Shown here: piece after piece, positions 34,628 to 42,317 of the stretch
Layout: every line of letters begins with the position of its first letter
Numbering within the stretch: the stretch's first letter is position 1
IMG/VR virus record: IMGVR_UViG_3300029927_000112
Location: 1 to 51,319 of that record
Reading direction: 5' to 3' (one strand)
DNA from: a virus
DNA length: 51,319 nt
The notes under the pieces: generated by a model
Seen by the model: only the letters and a program-made list of their open reading frames with translations
Databases searched by the model: none
Told to the model about the DNA's origin: nothing
Program-made: the position numbers and the translations under genes

Positions 34628-34730
34628 GCCTTATAACAAGGCATTTAATTCGTTCGCTTCGCTCTCTGGGACAAATACAGTTCGCTACGCTCCTAAACGT
34701 ATTTGCACCATTAATGCGAGGTTATAAGGC
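34628..34730 (-). repeat. attC-like element A
   Basis: 103 bases bounded by perfect 10-base inverted ends GCCTTATAAC/GTTATAAGGC. Interior complementary arms are CGCATTAAT with ATTAAATGC and GCAAATAC with GTATTTGT. The TAA stop of the upstream 64-aa gene falls inside the first box, as in integron gene cassettes. Confidence 0.55.
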
Positions 34731-34916
34731 TAGCGCATCATTCATTATAAAACTAACTATATCCATAGCGATATAAAACCCACTGTAAAGCACCCCTAAA
34801 AGCAATGTAATATACAACGCTCTGGTTTTTTTACTCATAACACGCCTTGAAACCCACAAATCACTAATCAAAACATGACAAAGCACAACAAATAACACTG
34901 TGTAAATTATTAACAT
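34722..34916 (-). CDS. small membrane protein (64 aa)
   Basis: Two predicted membrane helices (about 2-20, LIIYTVLFVVLCHVLISDLW, and 33-60). Shine-Dalgarno AAGGTGGCGT. Its stop is embedded in attC-like element A. The function is unknown. Confidence 0.65.
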   Translation of the reverse strand: MLIIYTVLFVVLCHVLISDLWVSRRVMSKKTRALYITLLLGVLYSGFYIAMDIVSFIMNDALAL

Positions 34917-34928
34917 ACGCCACCTTTT

Positions 34929-35036
34929 TTATTTTGCTATATAAAGCAACAAATGAATTGACCAAAAGCTAGCAATAGCTGACACAGAAAAAATGATGAT
35001 AATGACCGCTGCCCGTGATATATCTCGTTTTTTCAT
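34929..35036 (-). CDS. very small membrane protein (35 aa)
   Basis: MKKRDISRAAVIIIIFSVSA and 15 more residues: a basic start and a single strong membrane helix. It fills the gap between SSB and the 64-aa membrane protein on the same strand. A distant Shine-Dalgarno (AGGGGG) makes the translation uncertain. Confidence 0.4.
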   Translation of the reverse strand: MKKRDISRAAVIIIIFSVSAIASFWSIHLLLYIAK

Positions 35037-35053
35037 TTGCACGTTATATCCCC

Positions 35054-35476
35054 CTAATTAGTTACAAAATAACCTTGTCCCTGTTGTTGAGTAAAACCGC
35101 CCTGTTGTTGGCCCTGTTGTTGCCCAGTAGTTGGCTTACTGTCTAGCATTTGCAGAACACCTGTAAAACCCTGCACAACAACTTCGGTGGTGTATTGGTC
35201 TTGCCCTTGCTGGTTAGTCCATTTGCGTGTTTGAAGTTGCCCTTCAATATAAACTTTTGAACCTTTTTTTAAATAATCTCTGGCTATTTCAGCAAGCTTG
35301 CCAAAAAGCACCACTCGGTGCCATTCTGTTTTCTCTTTTGGCTCACCCGTTTGCTTGTCTTTCCATTTATCTGATGTCGCAACGGTGATAGTAGACACAC
35401 CACCGCCGTTGGGTAAAAATTTAAAATCAACGACTTTGCCTAAATTTCCTATGATCATTACTTTATTAATTGACAT
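35054..35476 (-). CDS. ssb: single-stranded DNA-binding protein
   Basis: 140 residues. The OB fold (about 1-110) is complete: [38 protein letters not shown] and [18 protein letters not shown] are the family's landmarks. The tail is a short Gln/Gly-rich linker ending QGYFVTN and lacks the acidic DDDIPF-type tip that bacterial SSBs use to recruit partners. It coats single-stranded DNA during replication of the linear plasmid or phage. Confidence 0.95.
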   Translation of the reverse strand: MSINKVMIIGNLGKVVDFKFLPNGGGVSTITVATSDKWKDKQTGEPKEKTEWHRVVLFGKLAEIARDYLKKGSKVYIEGQLQTRKWTNQQGQDQYTTEVVVQGFTGVLQMLDSKPTTGQQQGQQQGGFTQQQGQGYFVTN

Positions 35477-35484
35477 ATTATTTC

Positions 35485-36090
35485 CTATGTAAATACTGTT
35501 ACTGGCACCATCACGCGACCGTATGGCGTAAAATATTTAACGAATGCTTCAAGGTTATTACCAAAATACGTAATCGCGCATCCTTTCGTGTTTTGGTCTA
35601 GTTTTTTACCCGCTTTTGTATAAAAGCTAGTGCGACCATGAAGAAAACAAATTGGATAATTTTTTAATGGTTTAAACCAACCCTCGCCCGTTGAGGCATA
35701 CGTAATACAAAGCGCTTGGGTAACATCACCTTTTTCATAATGATGAATTAATTTATTTATCCATGCGGCATTACCCGGTAATGTTTTAATTAAATGATAA
35801 CCGCGAGATCCACACACTTTTTTATCGCAACTACTTTTACAGGCGTTTTCTTTCGCTCCCCACGGGTGATTCATCCACACACTGCCTTTCCAAACTTTGG
35901 TTAACCCATCAGTTTTTTCGGTATAGATGCGTGCCGCTTTTACGTTCTGATTAGCTTTTCTGCTTGAAGCAGGATCAAGGTCAATGGTTCCCAACACATT
36001 TCGAGCCGCTATTAATAATTCAGAGGGAGTATAAAGCTCTACTTTAAAGCTCGTTTGATTACATAACTGACTGTTATTGACTATGGCCAT
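35485..36090 (-). CDS. phage N6-adenine methyltransferase (Dam-like)
   Basis: 201 residues. [20 protein letters not shown] and PAS (motif I region) followed by VWMNHPWG, the motif IV catalytic loop in the NHPW/NPPY form found in the phage Dam family, and [15 protein letters not shown] Cys-rich insert ([17 protein letters not shown]) sits just after the catalytic loop, which is unusual. The substrate site is unknown; GATC is possible from the family. Confidence 0.8.
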   Translation of the reverse strand: MAIVNNSQLCNQTSFKVELYTPSELLIAARNVLGTIDLDPASSRKANQNVKAARIYTEKTDGLTKVWKGSVWMNHPWGAKENACKSSCDKKVCGSRGYHLIKTLPGNAAWINKLIHHYEKGDVTQALCITYASTGEGWFKPLKNYPICFLHGRTSFYTKAGKKLDQNTKGCAITYFGNNLEAFVKYFTPYGRVMVPVTVFT

Positions 36091-36431
36091 GCTGACAACT
36101 CGCGTTCTAGCGCCTGTTGGTCTTTAATTTCTTCAATTCGTCGACGCTTTTTACCAAGCTCTTTTTTATCGGCACTTACGCTAGCACTTTCACCAGGGCG
36201 GTTACTGATAACAAAATTCACTTTTTTAGAGTTTACGGTCCGTTTGTGGCTACAGCCGCAGCTTTTAGTAGAGCCACTCGTTAAGTTATTCCGGCGAACT
36301 TCACGTTCTTTTCCGCACTCACATTTGCAATTTAAATAAGCCTGTCCGTTATAACCTGTTCGTTTAGCCACTGAAATAACGGTTAATATTCCAAACTTTT
36401 CACCCACTAAAGCGCTTGCTATAGTACTCAT
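36081..36431 (-). CDS. small DNA-binding protein with zinc-ribbon/AP2-like start
   Basis: 116 residues. GEKFGILTVISVAKRTGYNG, then CKCECGKEREVRRNNLTSGS and TKSCGC is the short zinc-containing unit found at the start of phage AP2/HNH homing-type proteins, here without a nuclease domain. A helical basic C-terminus (KKRRRIEEIKDQQALERELS) follows. Neighbours are a methylase and a deoxyribosyltransferase-like gene, with overlapping ends. Confidence 0.65.
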   Translation of the reverse strand: MSTIASALVGEKFGILTVISVAKRTGYNGQAYLNCKCECGKEREVRRNNLTSGSTKSCGCSHKRTVNSKKVNFVISNRPGESASVSADKKELGKKRRRIEEIKDQQALERELSAWP

Positions 36432-36874
36432 GAGTTATCCACATTTTCGGTGGTTAACTCTGTGCATAGCTTTGTTTTTTTCTCTTCCGCAACGGAATCT
36501 AATACCGGTCTTGAAAATAAATTCTGTAATTCTTCAACCTCTTTTAGTGCTGCTTCAGTAAAACTTTCACTTCTACTACCTTCCACCCACGATTGATAAA
36601 ACACGTCAAAACCACAGCTTTTAGCATAGGCCAGCTCAGCGGTTGCGCCTTTGCTTTTTAGGTGACCGGCTAACATATAAATGGCACTACAAACGGCTAA
36701 CATGGCAAAGTCGATGCGCATGTATTGTTCATACGATAAACCATCAGGATTTACCGTAGGGTTTAACACCACAAACCCCATTTTACGTAGTCTGATTTCT
36801 GTCGCGTTAAAGGCGTCTCGGTTAACGTTCTTTATACCCGTCATCGGCCCTGAAATATAAATTATTTTACTCAT
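36428..36874 (-). CDS. DUF4406 nucleoside 2-deoxyribosyltransferase-like protein
   Basis: 148 residues. The start MSKIIYISGPMTGIKNVNRD and a C-terminal half with LKSKGATAELAYAKSCGFDV fit DUF4406, related to nucleoside 2-deoxyribosyltransferases: a GPMTG loop and an alpha/beta core. Phage members may act on nucleotides or NAD-like substrates. Overlapping starts and stops tie it to its neighbours. Confidence 0.8.
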   Translation of the reverse strand: MSKIIYISGPMTGIKNVNRDAFNATEIRLRKMGFVVLNPTVNPDGLSYEQYMRIDFAMLAVCSAIYMLAGHLKSKGATAELAYAKSCGFDVFYQSWVEGSRSESFTEAALKEVEELQNLFSRPVLDSVAEEKKTKLCTELTTENVDNS

Positions 36875-37392
36875 GATTCTTCATCCATGAATTTCATCAT
36901 TTCCCACTCTTTACACTCAACCATGTCATCATCAGTTGGGGTGTAACTCTCATCATCACTAACAGGAACGTTAATGAAGAAAATACATCGTTCAGGTGCA
37001 AACTTACCGACTATTTGTGGCTTATGCATTGGAACGCCTTGAACTGTTGCTACGCCAAATATCATGCGACCATCAAGATCAAACAATGACAATGCGGTAT
37101 TGTATTCTTTAGGGGGTTTTAACTTATCGATTAATGCTTGTATTTTTTTACCTTCTTTTTTGGAACGTTTAGGAAGAAACCCTACCTCTGCATTTTTCCA
37201 CACCTCTTTATCTGGTCTGTCAGCAAAAGTAATACCTGCCACTGAGCCTGAACGGTACTGTTGCCAACCAGTGGCGCCAACATTTTTAACCACTTCATCC
37301 ATGTGATTAGTGAATGCGTCTTTAGCCTCGCGTAACTCTTTCATTTTAGCCGCTAACTTACCGCCAGTGACTTTGTAATATTGATATTTCAT
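36871..37392 (-). CDS. DUF5420-like phage protein
   Basis: 173 residues, starting MKYQYYKVTGGKLAAKMKEL. The middle (GATGWQQYRSGSVAGITFAD) and LDGRMIFGVATVQGVPMHKP resemble a family found in Pasteurellaceae and other phage early regions. Role unknown. Confidence 0.6.
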   Translation of the reverse strand: MKYQYYKVTGGKLAAKMKELREAKDAFTNHMDEVVKNVGATGWQQYRSGSVAGITFADRPDKEVWKNAEVGFLPKRSKKEGKKIQALIDKLKPPKEYNTALSLFDLDGRMIFGVATVQGVPMHKPQIVGKFAPERCIFFINVPVSDDESYTPTDDDMVECKEWEMMKFMDEES

Positions 37393-37516
37393 GATTAAAT
37401 TTCCCTTTAAATTTAATTTGTTTGGTTTTCCGCTGGGTATTTAGCGCCCCCAGCGACCTGAATGGATTGGATATTTGGTTTTTACTCCGTGTACAGGGTT
37501 TAGGCTATGTTTTTAA

Positions 37517-37738
37517 TTAAGCTGAAACTAAAGAACGTTTGCGTTTAGACTTTATAAACTGCTTGGTTCCACGCGCTAATTTTTTCGCATTTTTCTTAAC
37601 GCGTTTCTTGTGCTTTACCTGTGGTTTTTTAGAATAGAAACCATCAAGTGATTTTTGATTGTCAGCAAAACGTTTTGCTATTTCTTTATCATTTGGTGTT
37701 TCAATTTTAAATACTAATTTGTCTTGTACCTGTTGCAT
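37517..37738 (-). CDS. highly basic small protein (73 aa)
   Basis: The C-terminal half is rich in Lys/Arg (KHKKRVKKNAKKLARGTKQF). It overlaps the next gene by one base. Probably nucleic-acid binding. The family was not recognised. The 120 bases below it hold a CGCTGGG/CCCAGCG hairpin. Confidence 0.6.
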   Translation of the reverse strand: MQQVQDKLVFKIETPNDKEIAKRFADNQKSLDGFYSKKPQVKHKKRVKKNAKKLARGTKQFIKSKRKRSLVSA

Positions 37739-37980
37739 TATGCTTGCCCCTGAGCTGCTGGTATGGTTTGGTTTTTCTCTAATCTATCGGCTGTTTGTCT
37801 CATCAATTCAATAGTATTCTTGCGATCAATATTGCCGATATAGTCAGAAATAGTATTACTCTCATCAAATGGCGTTGCGACTAAAACAAATCCCATCTTT
37901 TGACCGTAAACCATCTCTAATGCTTCTCCTACGCCTTGGGCTACTGCCCTCATTAATTCTTCTTGTTTTAGTGTTGCCAT
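37738..37980 (-). CDS. hypothetical protein (80 aa)
   Basis: MATLKQEELMRAVAQGVGEA and onward: a helical start, a short strand-rich middle (MGFVLVATPFDESNTISDYI) and a helical end. It is a common-looking early phage protein with no recognised function; start and stop overlap its neighbours. Confidence 0.6.
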   Translation of the reverse strand: MATLKQEELMRAVAQGVGEALEMVYGQKMGFVLVATPFDESNTISDYIGNIDRKNTIELMRQTADRLEKNQTIPAAQGQA

Positions 37981-37996
37981 GGGTTGAAATCCTTCT

Positions 37997-38245
37997 TTAT
38001 TCAGTAAAAATCACGCCCTGAGCACCACTTTCAGAGGCATTATTTGCAGCTTCATCAAGCGCACGATGAATAATACTTGAGCCACTTTCATCTTCACTTT
38101 TCAGCTCGCAAATTATTTCTGGTAAAAGAGCATCAATATCACTAACAAATAAATCACTGTTAGGTGCCCCATTAAGTGATATCTCTAATTTAGGGATGTT
38201 GATTGATATAACTAATTCATCACCTTTCTTTTTGACACTAAACAT
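37997..38245 (-). CDS. hypothetical protein (82 aa)
   Basis: Begins MFSVKKKGDELVISINIPKL. ATG is preceded by AGGAGGGTTTA, nearly the same ribosome-binding site as the small gene at 39203, a sign of the local duplication. Acidic, strand then helix. Function unknown. Confidence 0.6.
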   Translation of the reverse strand: MFSVKKKGDELVISINIPKLEISLNGAPNSDLFVSDIDALLPEIICELKSEDESGSSIIHRALDEAANNASESGAQGVIFTE

Positions 38246-38281
38246 TAAACCCTCCTAAATTTTTTGCGCTTATCACGCTTT

Positions 38282-38461
38282 TCAAATTGACGATAATGCG
38301 GCGACTAAAACTTCCCTCACACCGTTATGCCCCGGTTCAGAGACAACACCTTGGTCTACAAGCTGATCCAGAATTCTAGCTGAGCGGTTATAGCCAATAC
38401 GGAACTTGCGCTGAATAGCTGATGTTGATGCGCGTCGTTCTTTTAATGGCTGCTCGCTTCA
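38282..38461 (-). pseudogene. decayed second FtsK gamma domain
   Basis: The frame reads RRASTSAIQRKFRIGYNRSA followed by RILDQLVDQGVVSEPGHNG and VREVLV, a full KOPS-binding FtsK gamma wing, nearly identical to the domain at the end of the RdgC fusion. An in-frame TGA lies upstream (38459-38461) and there is no usable start codon; a start (ATGAGTGGGCAA) exists only in another frame, so a frameshift has occurred. The 3' end (HYRQFEKRDKRKKF in another frame) matches the tail of the 79-aa gene at 38840, so a deletion joined the two. Confidence 0.75.
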
Positions 38462-38548
38462 AGTTGCCCACTCATATCGTAATTTCCGCAAAGAGCCAGT
38501 TCGCGCTTAGTTCACCTTGCCCGTCTACCACCGTATAACTATTTTCTT

Positions 38549-38812
38549 TTAAAAAGATTGAGGTCGAGCAACTGCTCTAATAAACCACATAAAGCCCGTT
38601 TGCAAGTTATCTCTAGCAAGTTCTAAATTGCGCTGAACATCATCTAAACCGTCTTGATTAATTGCAGGTTCAGTCTGCTTATATAAGCTTGTTTCAGCCT
38701 CTTCAATTAACTGTTTAACTTCTTCAGATTTCACTTTTATTTTATTCATCAAGTCAATTTCTACTTTTGTTAAACCTCTGTAGCCTTTGATTTTTTTGTG
38801 TTGGTTATCCAT
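38549..38812 (-). CDS. DUF7681-like/helical phage protein (87 aa)
   Basis: The motif KGYRGLTKVEIDLMNKIKVK and a C-terminal LARDNLQTGFMWFIRAVARP match a family found in many phages: a small helical protein with a 'GFMW..RAVA.P' tail. Role unknown (the family name is my best match, not certain). It sits between the two FtsK gamma copies. Confidence 0.7.
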   Translation of the reverse strand: MDNQHKKIKGYRGLTKVEIDLMNKIKVKSEEVKQLIEEAETSLYKQTEPAINQDGLDDVQRNLELARDNLQTGFMWFIRAVARPQSF

Positions 38813-38839
38813 TTTTCTTTCCTTATGTGAACAAAACTT

Positions 38840-39079
38840 CTATCTAAAGTTTTTACGTTTATCGCGCTTTTCAAATTGACGCCAATGACCATGTTGATTA
38901 ATGGGATTTATACTAAAACAACCATCTTTAATGGGGGGTAGCATCTTAATTTCATAAGTATTTCTAGCTACTCCACCTAAAACAATGATTTGTTCATCAG
39001 CTACAGCCATGACTCTTAGGAGTTTTTCTATCAGTAACTTATGATTGCCAATTACAACAACTCTTGACTTATCAAACAT
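38840..39079 (-). CDS. hypothetical protein (79 aa)
   Basis: VVVIGNHKLLIEKLLRVMAV is a helical start; the end (QHGHWRQFEKRDKRKNF) recurs as a fragment at 38260-38297. The ATG overlaps the stop of the 43-aa membrane gene upstream. Function unknown. Confidence 0.6.
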   Translation of the reverse strand: MFDKSRVVVIGNHKLLIEKLLRVMAVADEQIIVLGGVARNTYEIKMLPPIKDGCFSINPINQHGHWRQFEKRDKRKNFR

Positions 39080-39203
39080 AAATCAAACTCAACGCGACTA
39101 AATCAGCGCCTATAGTGAAAACAAAAAATGAACCATTTATTTCAGCATCTGGTTGTTTTGTTAATAAAAAAGTAAGAAATAAACAGAGTATTATTGTGAA
39201 CAT
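39072..39203 (-). CDS. small membrane protein (43 aa)
   Basis: MFTIILCLFLTFLLTKQPDA and 23 more residues form two short hydrophobic helices. ATG overlaps the stop of the RdgC-FtsK gamma gene (TAATG) and follows GGAGGAGGTTTA, a near-ideal ribosome-binding site. Translationally coupled; function unknown. Confidence 0.6.
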   Translation of the reverse strand: MFTIILCLFLTFLLTKQPDAEINGSFFVFTIGADLVALSLIYV

Positions 39204-40450
39204 TAAACCTCCTCCAACACTAAAACTTCTCTTACACCGTTATGACCCGGCTCTGATACAACACCTTGGTCTACAAGCAAATCCATAATTCTCGCTGAGC
39301 GGTTATAGCCAATACGGAACTTACGCTGAGTAGCTGATATTGATGCGCGCTGCACTTTTATTACAAAGGCTTTAGCTTCATTTAGCAGAGGTTCTTCTTC
39401 ACATAATTCCTCTGCCTGTTTTTTTTCAGGTTTTTCAAAAGTCTCGCTAACACCAAGACTTCCCATCGTTTTCTCAAGCTCTTTAGCCAGTTCTTGAAGC
39501 GTTGGATATTTAATGGTACTGGCATCAAACACTTCTCTTTCTGTTTCATCGGTCACTTTCATGGCTTTAAATGCACAAAACAAACGGCCCATTTCTTTAG
39601 CGAACAATACAAAATCCGCATCAATTCTGGCTAAGGCATCATCACTATCAATGTCGTCGTTTTTATCTTTTAATACATCAGTAGGTTTAATACCTTTTAA
39701 AAATCCTCGGGCATCTAGCGTTAGATAAAATGCCTCGTCAAACTCAAGGCTTAAATAGTTAACCTCTCTGTTGTCATCAACAACAAGTGATTTGATGTGC
39801 TTGGCAGTAATATCATCATTGGTAAATTTAGCTTGCGCGGGGCTATCACCAAAAGCAGATAATTGAACATTGCTACCTAAGCTAAACTCGGCTTCAACAT
39901 CACGAACACCGGCTACCCACTCGTCTAAGCATTCTTGCAATGCGTCGGTGAAATAACCCGTCACAGGTAACGTGCCTATGCATTTTCTTAATAACGCTAA
40001 AATATCATCTGCAGCAGCTCGGGTTGATGAATTAATAATGATCAACTCATTAATGTTATCTAAGTAAATTTCAGTGAAAGTATGTACCGGAAAAGCATTG
40101 GGTAAATTCGCAAAAATCACCTCTTCCTTTAATTGTTCTTTTTCTTTTTTGGTCGCCTTTCGGCATTGTTCTGTCTCAATAACTTTTACTTTTTTATCAA
40201 CTTCTCTACGCACAAAATCAGCAGGCAGTGCTTTTACCGACTTGCAGCAGCGTATTAACTGATAATTATCGTTATCTACACCGTGCACTAAATTTGTTGT
40301 GCCTGGTAATGCACTAACCCAACCAGACGTACTAGACTCTGTGGCGCCACATTCTCTAAACTTGTGCTGTTCTAACAACAGCGCTAAGTGCAGCTGCGCA
40401 AAGTAATTTGATTTGGTTAATTTAAAAATAACGGCGCTTTTAAACCACAT
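39203..40450 (-). CDS. RdgC-FtsK gamma fusion protein
   Basis: 415 residues, a single uninterrupted frame. Residues 1-300 are RdgC (303 in E. coli): MWFKSAVIFKLTKSNYFAQL, ATKKEKEQLKEEVIFANLPN, DDILALLRKCIGTLPV and ARIDADFVLFAKEMGRL match the ring-forming, double-strand DNA-binding protein that modulates RecA. Residues about 300-352 are an acidic Glu/Lys linker. Residues 355-415 (AFVIKVQRASISATQRKFRI, GYNRSARIMDLLVDQGVV, SEPGHNGVREVLV) are FtsK gamma, the domain that reads polar KOPS sequences and activates XerD. I know of no such fusion; its role in the linear plasmid is inferred. RBS GGAGG precedes ATG 40450. Confidence 0.93.
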   Translation of the reverse strand: MWFKSAVIFKLTKSNYFAQLHLALLLEQHKFRECGATESSTSGWVSALPGTTNLVHGVDNDNYQLIRCCKSVKALPADFVRREVDKKVKVIETEQCRKATKKEKEQLKEEVIFANLPNAFPVHTFTEIYLDNINELIIINSSTRAAADDILALLRKCIGTLPVTGYFTDALQECLDEWVAGVRDVEAEFSLGSNVQLSAFGDSPAQAKFTNDDITAKHIKSLVVDDNREVNYLSLEFDEAFYLTLDARGFLKGIKPTDVLKDKNDDIDSDDALARIDADFVLFAKEMGRLFCAFKAMKVTDETEREVFDASTIKYPTLQELAKELEKTMGSLGVSETFEKPEKKQAEELCEEEPLLNEAKAFVIKVQRASISATQRKFRIGYNRSARIMDLLVDQGVVSEPGHNGVREVLVLEEV

Positions 40451-40772
40451 AACGTGGTACCTCCATTGCTAATGTCGGTATTTTTGGCAAAATAAACAGG
40501 CTAGGTAGTTTCAATATGTGGGGCTTTTTTACTTTTATGCCTAGTGCCTCTCTCGTAATACTTAACGCAAGATCATGGCTTGGGCCGTCGGTGCAATCAA
40601 ACACCATAAATATGTCACCCTCAACGTTGGCAAATAACAAATCTTCATGAACATGCGTAGGAAATTCAGGTAAACCTTCTAGTTTTATTGCGGTGCACAG
40701 AGCTTGTAAATTGCCACTTTCGTGTATCATGTCTACTGTTTTGCCATTTTTTACAATAATAAAATTACGCAT
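40440..40772 (-). CDS. hypothetical protein (110 aa)
   Basis: The start at ATG 40772 (MRNFIIVKNGKTVDMIHESG) overlaps the upstream gene's stop and follows AAGAGACAAGAAT; the ORF could be extended to 40805 but lacks support there. Strand-rich N-terminus, then helix, then a hydrophobic C-terminus. Function unknown. It overlaps RdgC's start by about 11 bases. Confidence 0.6.
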   Translation of the reverse strand: MRNFIIVKNGKTVDMIHESGNLQALCTAIKLEGLPEFPTHVHEDLLFANVEGDIFMVFDCTDGPSHDLALSITREALGIKVKKPHILKLPSLFILPKIPTLAMEVPRYVV

Positions 40773-41322
40773 ATTCTTGTCTCTTGTTATTAATACACCG
40801 TGCAACTTTTTTTAAAGCAGCATGTTCAATTTTAGCGATAACAGTACTCATCACTCGCAATCGTGGTTTCCAATCGCGGCTATATTTACTTTCGCTTACG
40901 TCAATGGCTTCCATAATTTTTTTGCTAATAACTAAAGGGCGATCAGCAACGCTTAACTGATAATTCATCAACGCAAACTCTAATAACCGCTGCGCCTTTG
41001 GCACACTTGACGAATTTAAACGATGAAACACCAAATACTCTTGATAAAAAGCCGCCCAAAGCGGCACCATCATCTGTACTATTTCTTCATGAGTAACCGA
41101 CAACCCCACTACAAATTTCACTAATGTTTTTTCATGATCATCAAGTTGATTTACTGCCTGAACAATTGGTGTTTGTGAAAACGCCCAAGGGGCAACCAAA
41201 CATCGGGATCCAAACGCACTACTCACAATATTCCCCGCATCAAGCACGTTCGTTTTAGTATCACAACTAAATGCCCAATCAATTTTCTCGCGTAAATAAA
41301 CAAAAAATGGCTCTTGTTGCAT
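40765..41322 (-). CDS. possible Q-type late antiterminator
   Basis: 185 residues, helical. The C-terminal ISKKIMEAIDVSESKYSRDW followed by KPRLRVMSTVIAKIE has the HTH pattern with S-x-Y-x-x-xW-KPR seen in Q82-type phage antiterminators. Size and place (near the end of the early leftward operon, with a tR'-like terminator downstream in front of lysis genes) agree. The assignment is by pattern and position. Confidence 0.4.
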   Translation of the reverse strand: MQQEPFFVYLREKIDWAFSCDTKTNVLDAGNIVSSAFGSRCLVAPWAFSQTPIVQAVNQLDDHEKTLVKFVVGLSVTHEEIVQMMVPLWAAFYQEYLVFHRLNSSSVPKAQRLLEFALMNYQLSVADRPLVISKKIMEAIDVSESKYSRDWKPRLRVMSTVIAKIEHAALKKVARCINNKRQEYA

Positions 41323-41332
41323 AACACCAACC

Positions 41333-42196
41333 TCAACTATTTAACGGGCTATTGGCCCATATATGCTCAAGCTTGCTAGTAATGCCCGTGCACGTCTTAA
41401 TAACAGTGGCTTCTCTTAGGCACCCAGCCGCTAATTCCATTAAAGTGTCTTGAAAAAACTGTAATTCAGCTACATCATCACGGTGATCATAAGCGCCATC
41501 CATCGCAGGTTTAGATCCCCCAATCACATCGGCAAATTTTCTACTCAATACGTCAATTTTCGCGGCGGTTTCTTGGCTGTTTATTTTTGGGTTAGCGGGC
41601 AGTGGTACCAACATATAACCCGAGTTCGCCATCATTTGGCTAAGGGCTGTTTGTTTAAAGTGTTCTGGCAAACAAGACAACCAGTAATATTTCCAAGACA
41701 ACGGCAAAGGCTTCTCTTCGTCTAATATCCTGCTGACTCGTTGTAATGCCGTGTTTTTCCATGTCAAAAATTCATTGGCTGTGGTGGGTAATGCTTTCAC
41801 TAGGTCATCAATGGCAAGCTTGGTAAAAAGTGCTTCAGCAAAAGTAGAACGGGTAGTTGTACCGTTTTCTATCCACTGCTTAGTAATCGTTAACAGTATT
41901 TGCTGCTCGTTAAATGTGGTGTCACAACCCTGACGATTATTTTTATCATTAATGGGTCTATAATTAACAATGAAGTCAGAATAAATCTCAGGTGAAATAA
42001 TATGCTCGGTTTTTAAACCTTGCTCTTTAAATATTTCAACCAGAGCAATAAGTAAATTTTTACTTACATTATTAATCGGTTTGGTCTCAAGGCGCGACAG
42101 CGTATTCTTTGAGCCACCGTAAACACCTGCCAGTAGTGTTTCTAACGCAGGTAAAGATAAATTACGCGCATCTCTGCATTTTTTTAGCGGTCTCAT
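41333..42196 (-). CDS. DNA-binding early regulator (287 aa)
   Basis: First gene of the leftward operon, divergent from the repressor. N-terminal RDARNLSLPALETLLAGVYG and GSKNTLSRLETKP is an HTH of the XRE type. The rest is helical with Trp/Leu-rich segments (PLSWKYYWLSCLPEHFKQT). It occupies the place of Cro-type plus replication or regulatory genes. A Cro-like repressor or activator is likely; the precise role is unknown. Confidence 0.6.
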   Translation of the reverse strand: MRPLKKCRDARNLSLPALETLLAGVYGGSKNTLSRLETKPINNVSKNLLIALVEIFKEQGLKTEHIISPEIYSDFIVNYRPINDKNNRQGCDTTFNEQQILLTITKQWIENGTTTRSTFAEALFTKLAIDDLVKALPTTANEFLTWKNTALQRVSRILDEEKPLPLSWKYYWLSCLPEHFKQTALSQMMANSGYMLVPLPANPKINSQETAAKIDVLSRKFADVIGGSKPAMDGAYDHRDDVAELQFFQDTLMELAAGCLREATVIKTCTGITSKLEHIWANSPLNS

Positions 42197-42228
42197 ATTT
42201 TGCCGTCCGTTTAATCATATATGCGTAC

Positions 42229-42257
42229 ACTATATACTAAACTTATATGCTTATCAA
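42229..42257 (-). promoter_or_regulatory. promoter of the leftward early operon
   Basis: On the minus strand TTGATA (42257-42252), 17 bases, TATAGT (42234-42229), a good sigma70 promoter facing the early regulator. Confidence 0.65.
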
Positions 42258-42271
42258 ATATGGGAAGCATA
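42246..42271. promoter_or_regulatory. operator-like inverted repeat
   Basis: TATGCTT (42246-42252) and AAGCATA (42265-42271) are inverse copies 12 bases apart that overlap the -35 of the early promoter. The rest of 42200-42300 holds similar ATAT/GCAT boxes. A likely repressor binding site. Confidence 0.55.
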
Positions 42272-42317
42272 AATACTTTTGTGGCAAAATACCCTTTTAA
42301 ATTGAACTATCACGCTG

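Noticed and set aside
38462-38548. Frame encoding SYTVVDGQGELSANWLFAEI between the gamma remnant and the 87-aa gene
   Set aside because: Looks like a piece of an unknown protein, but has no start codon and only about 33 codons; probably part of the same deletion scar.
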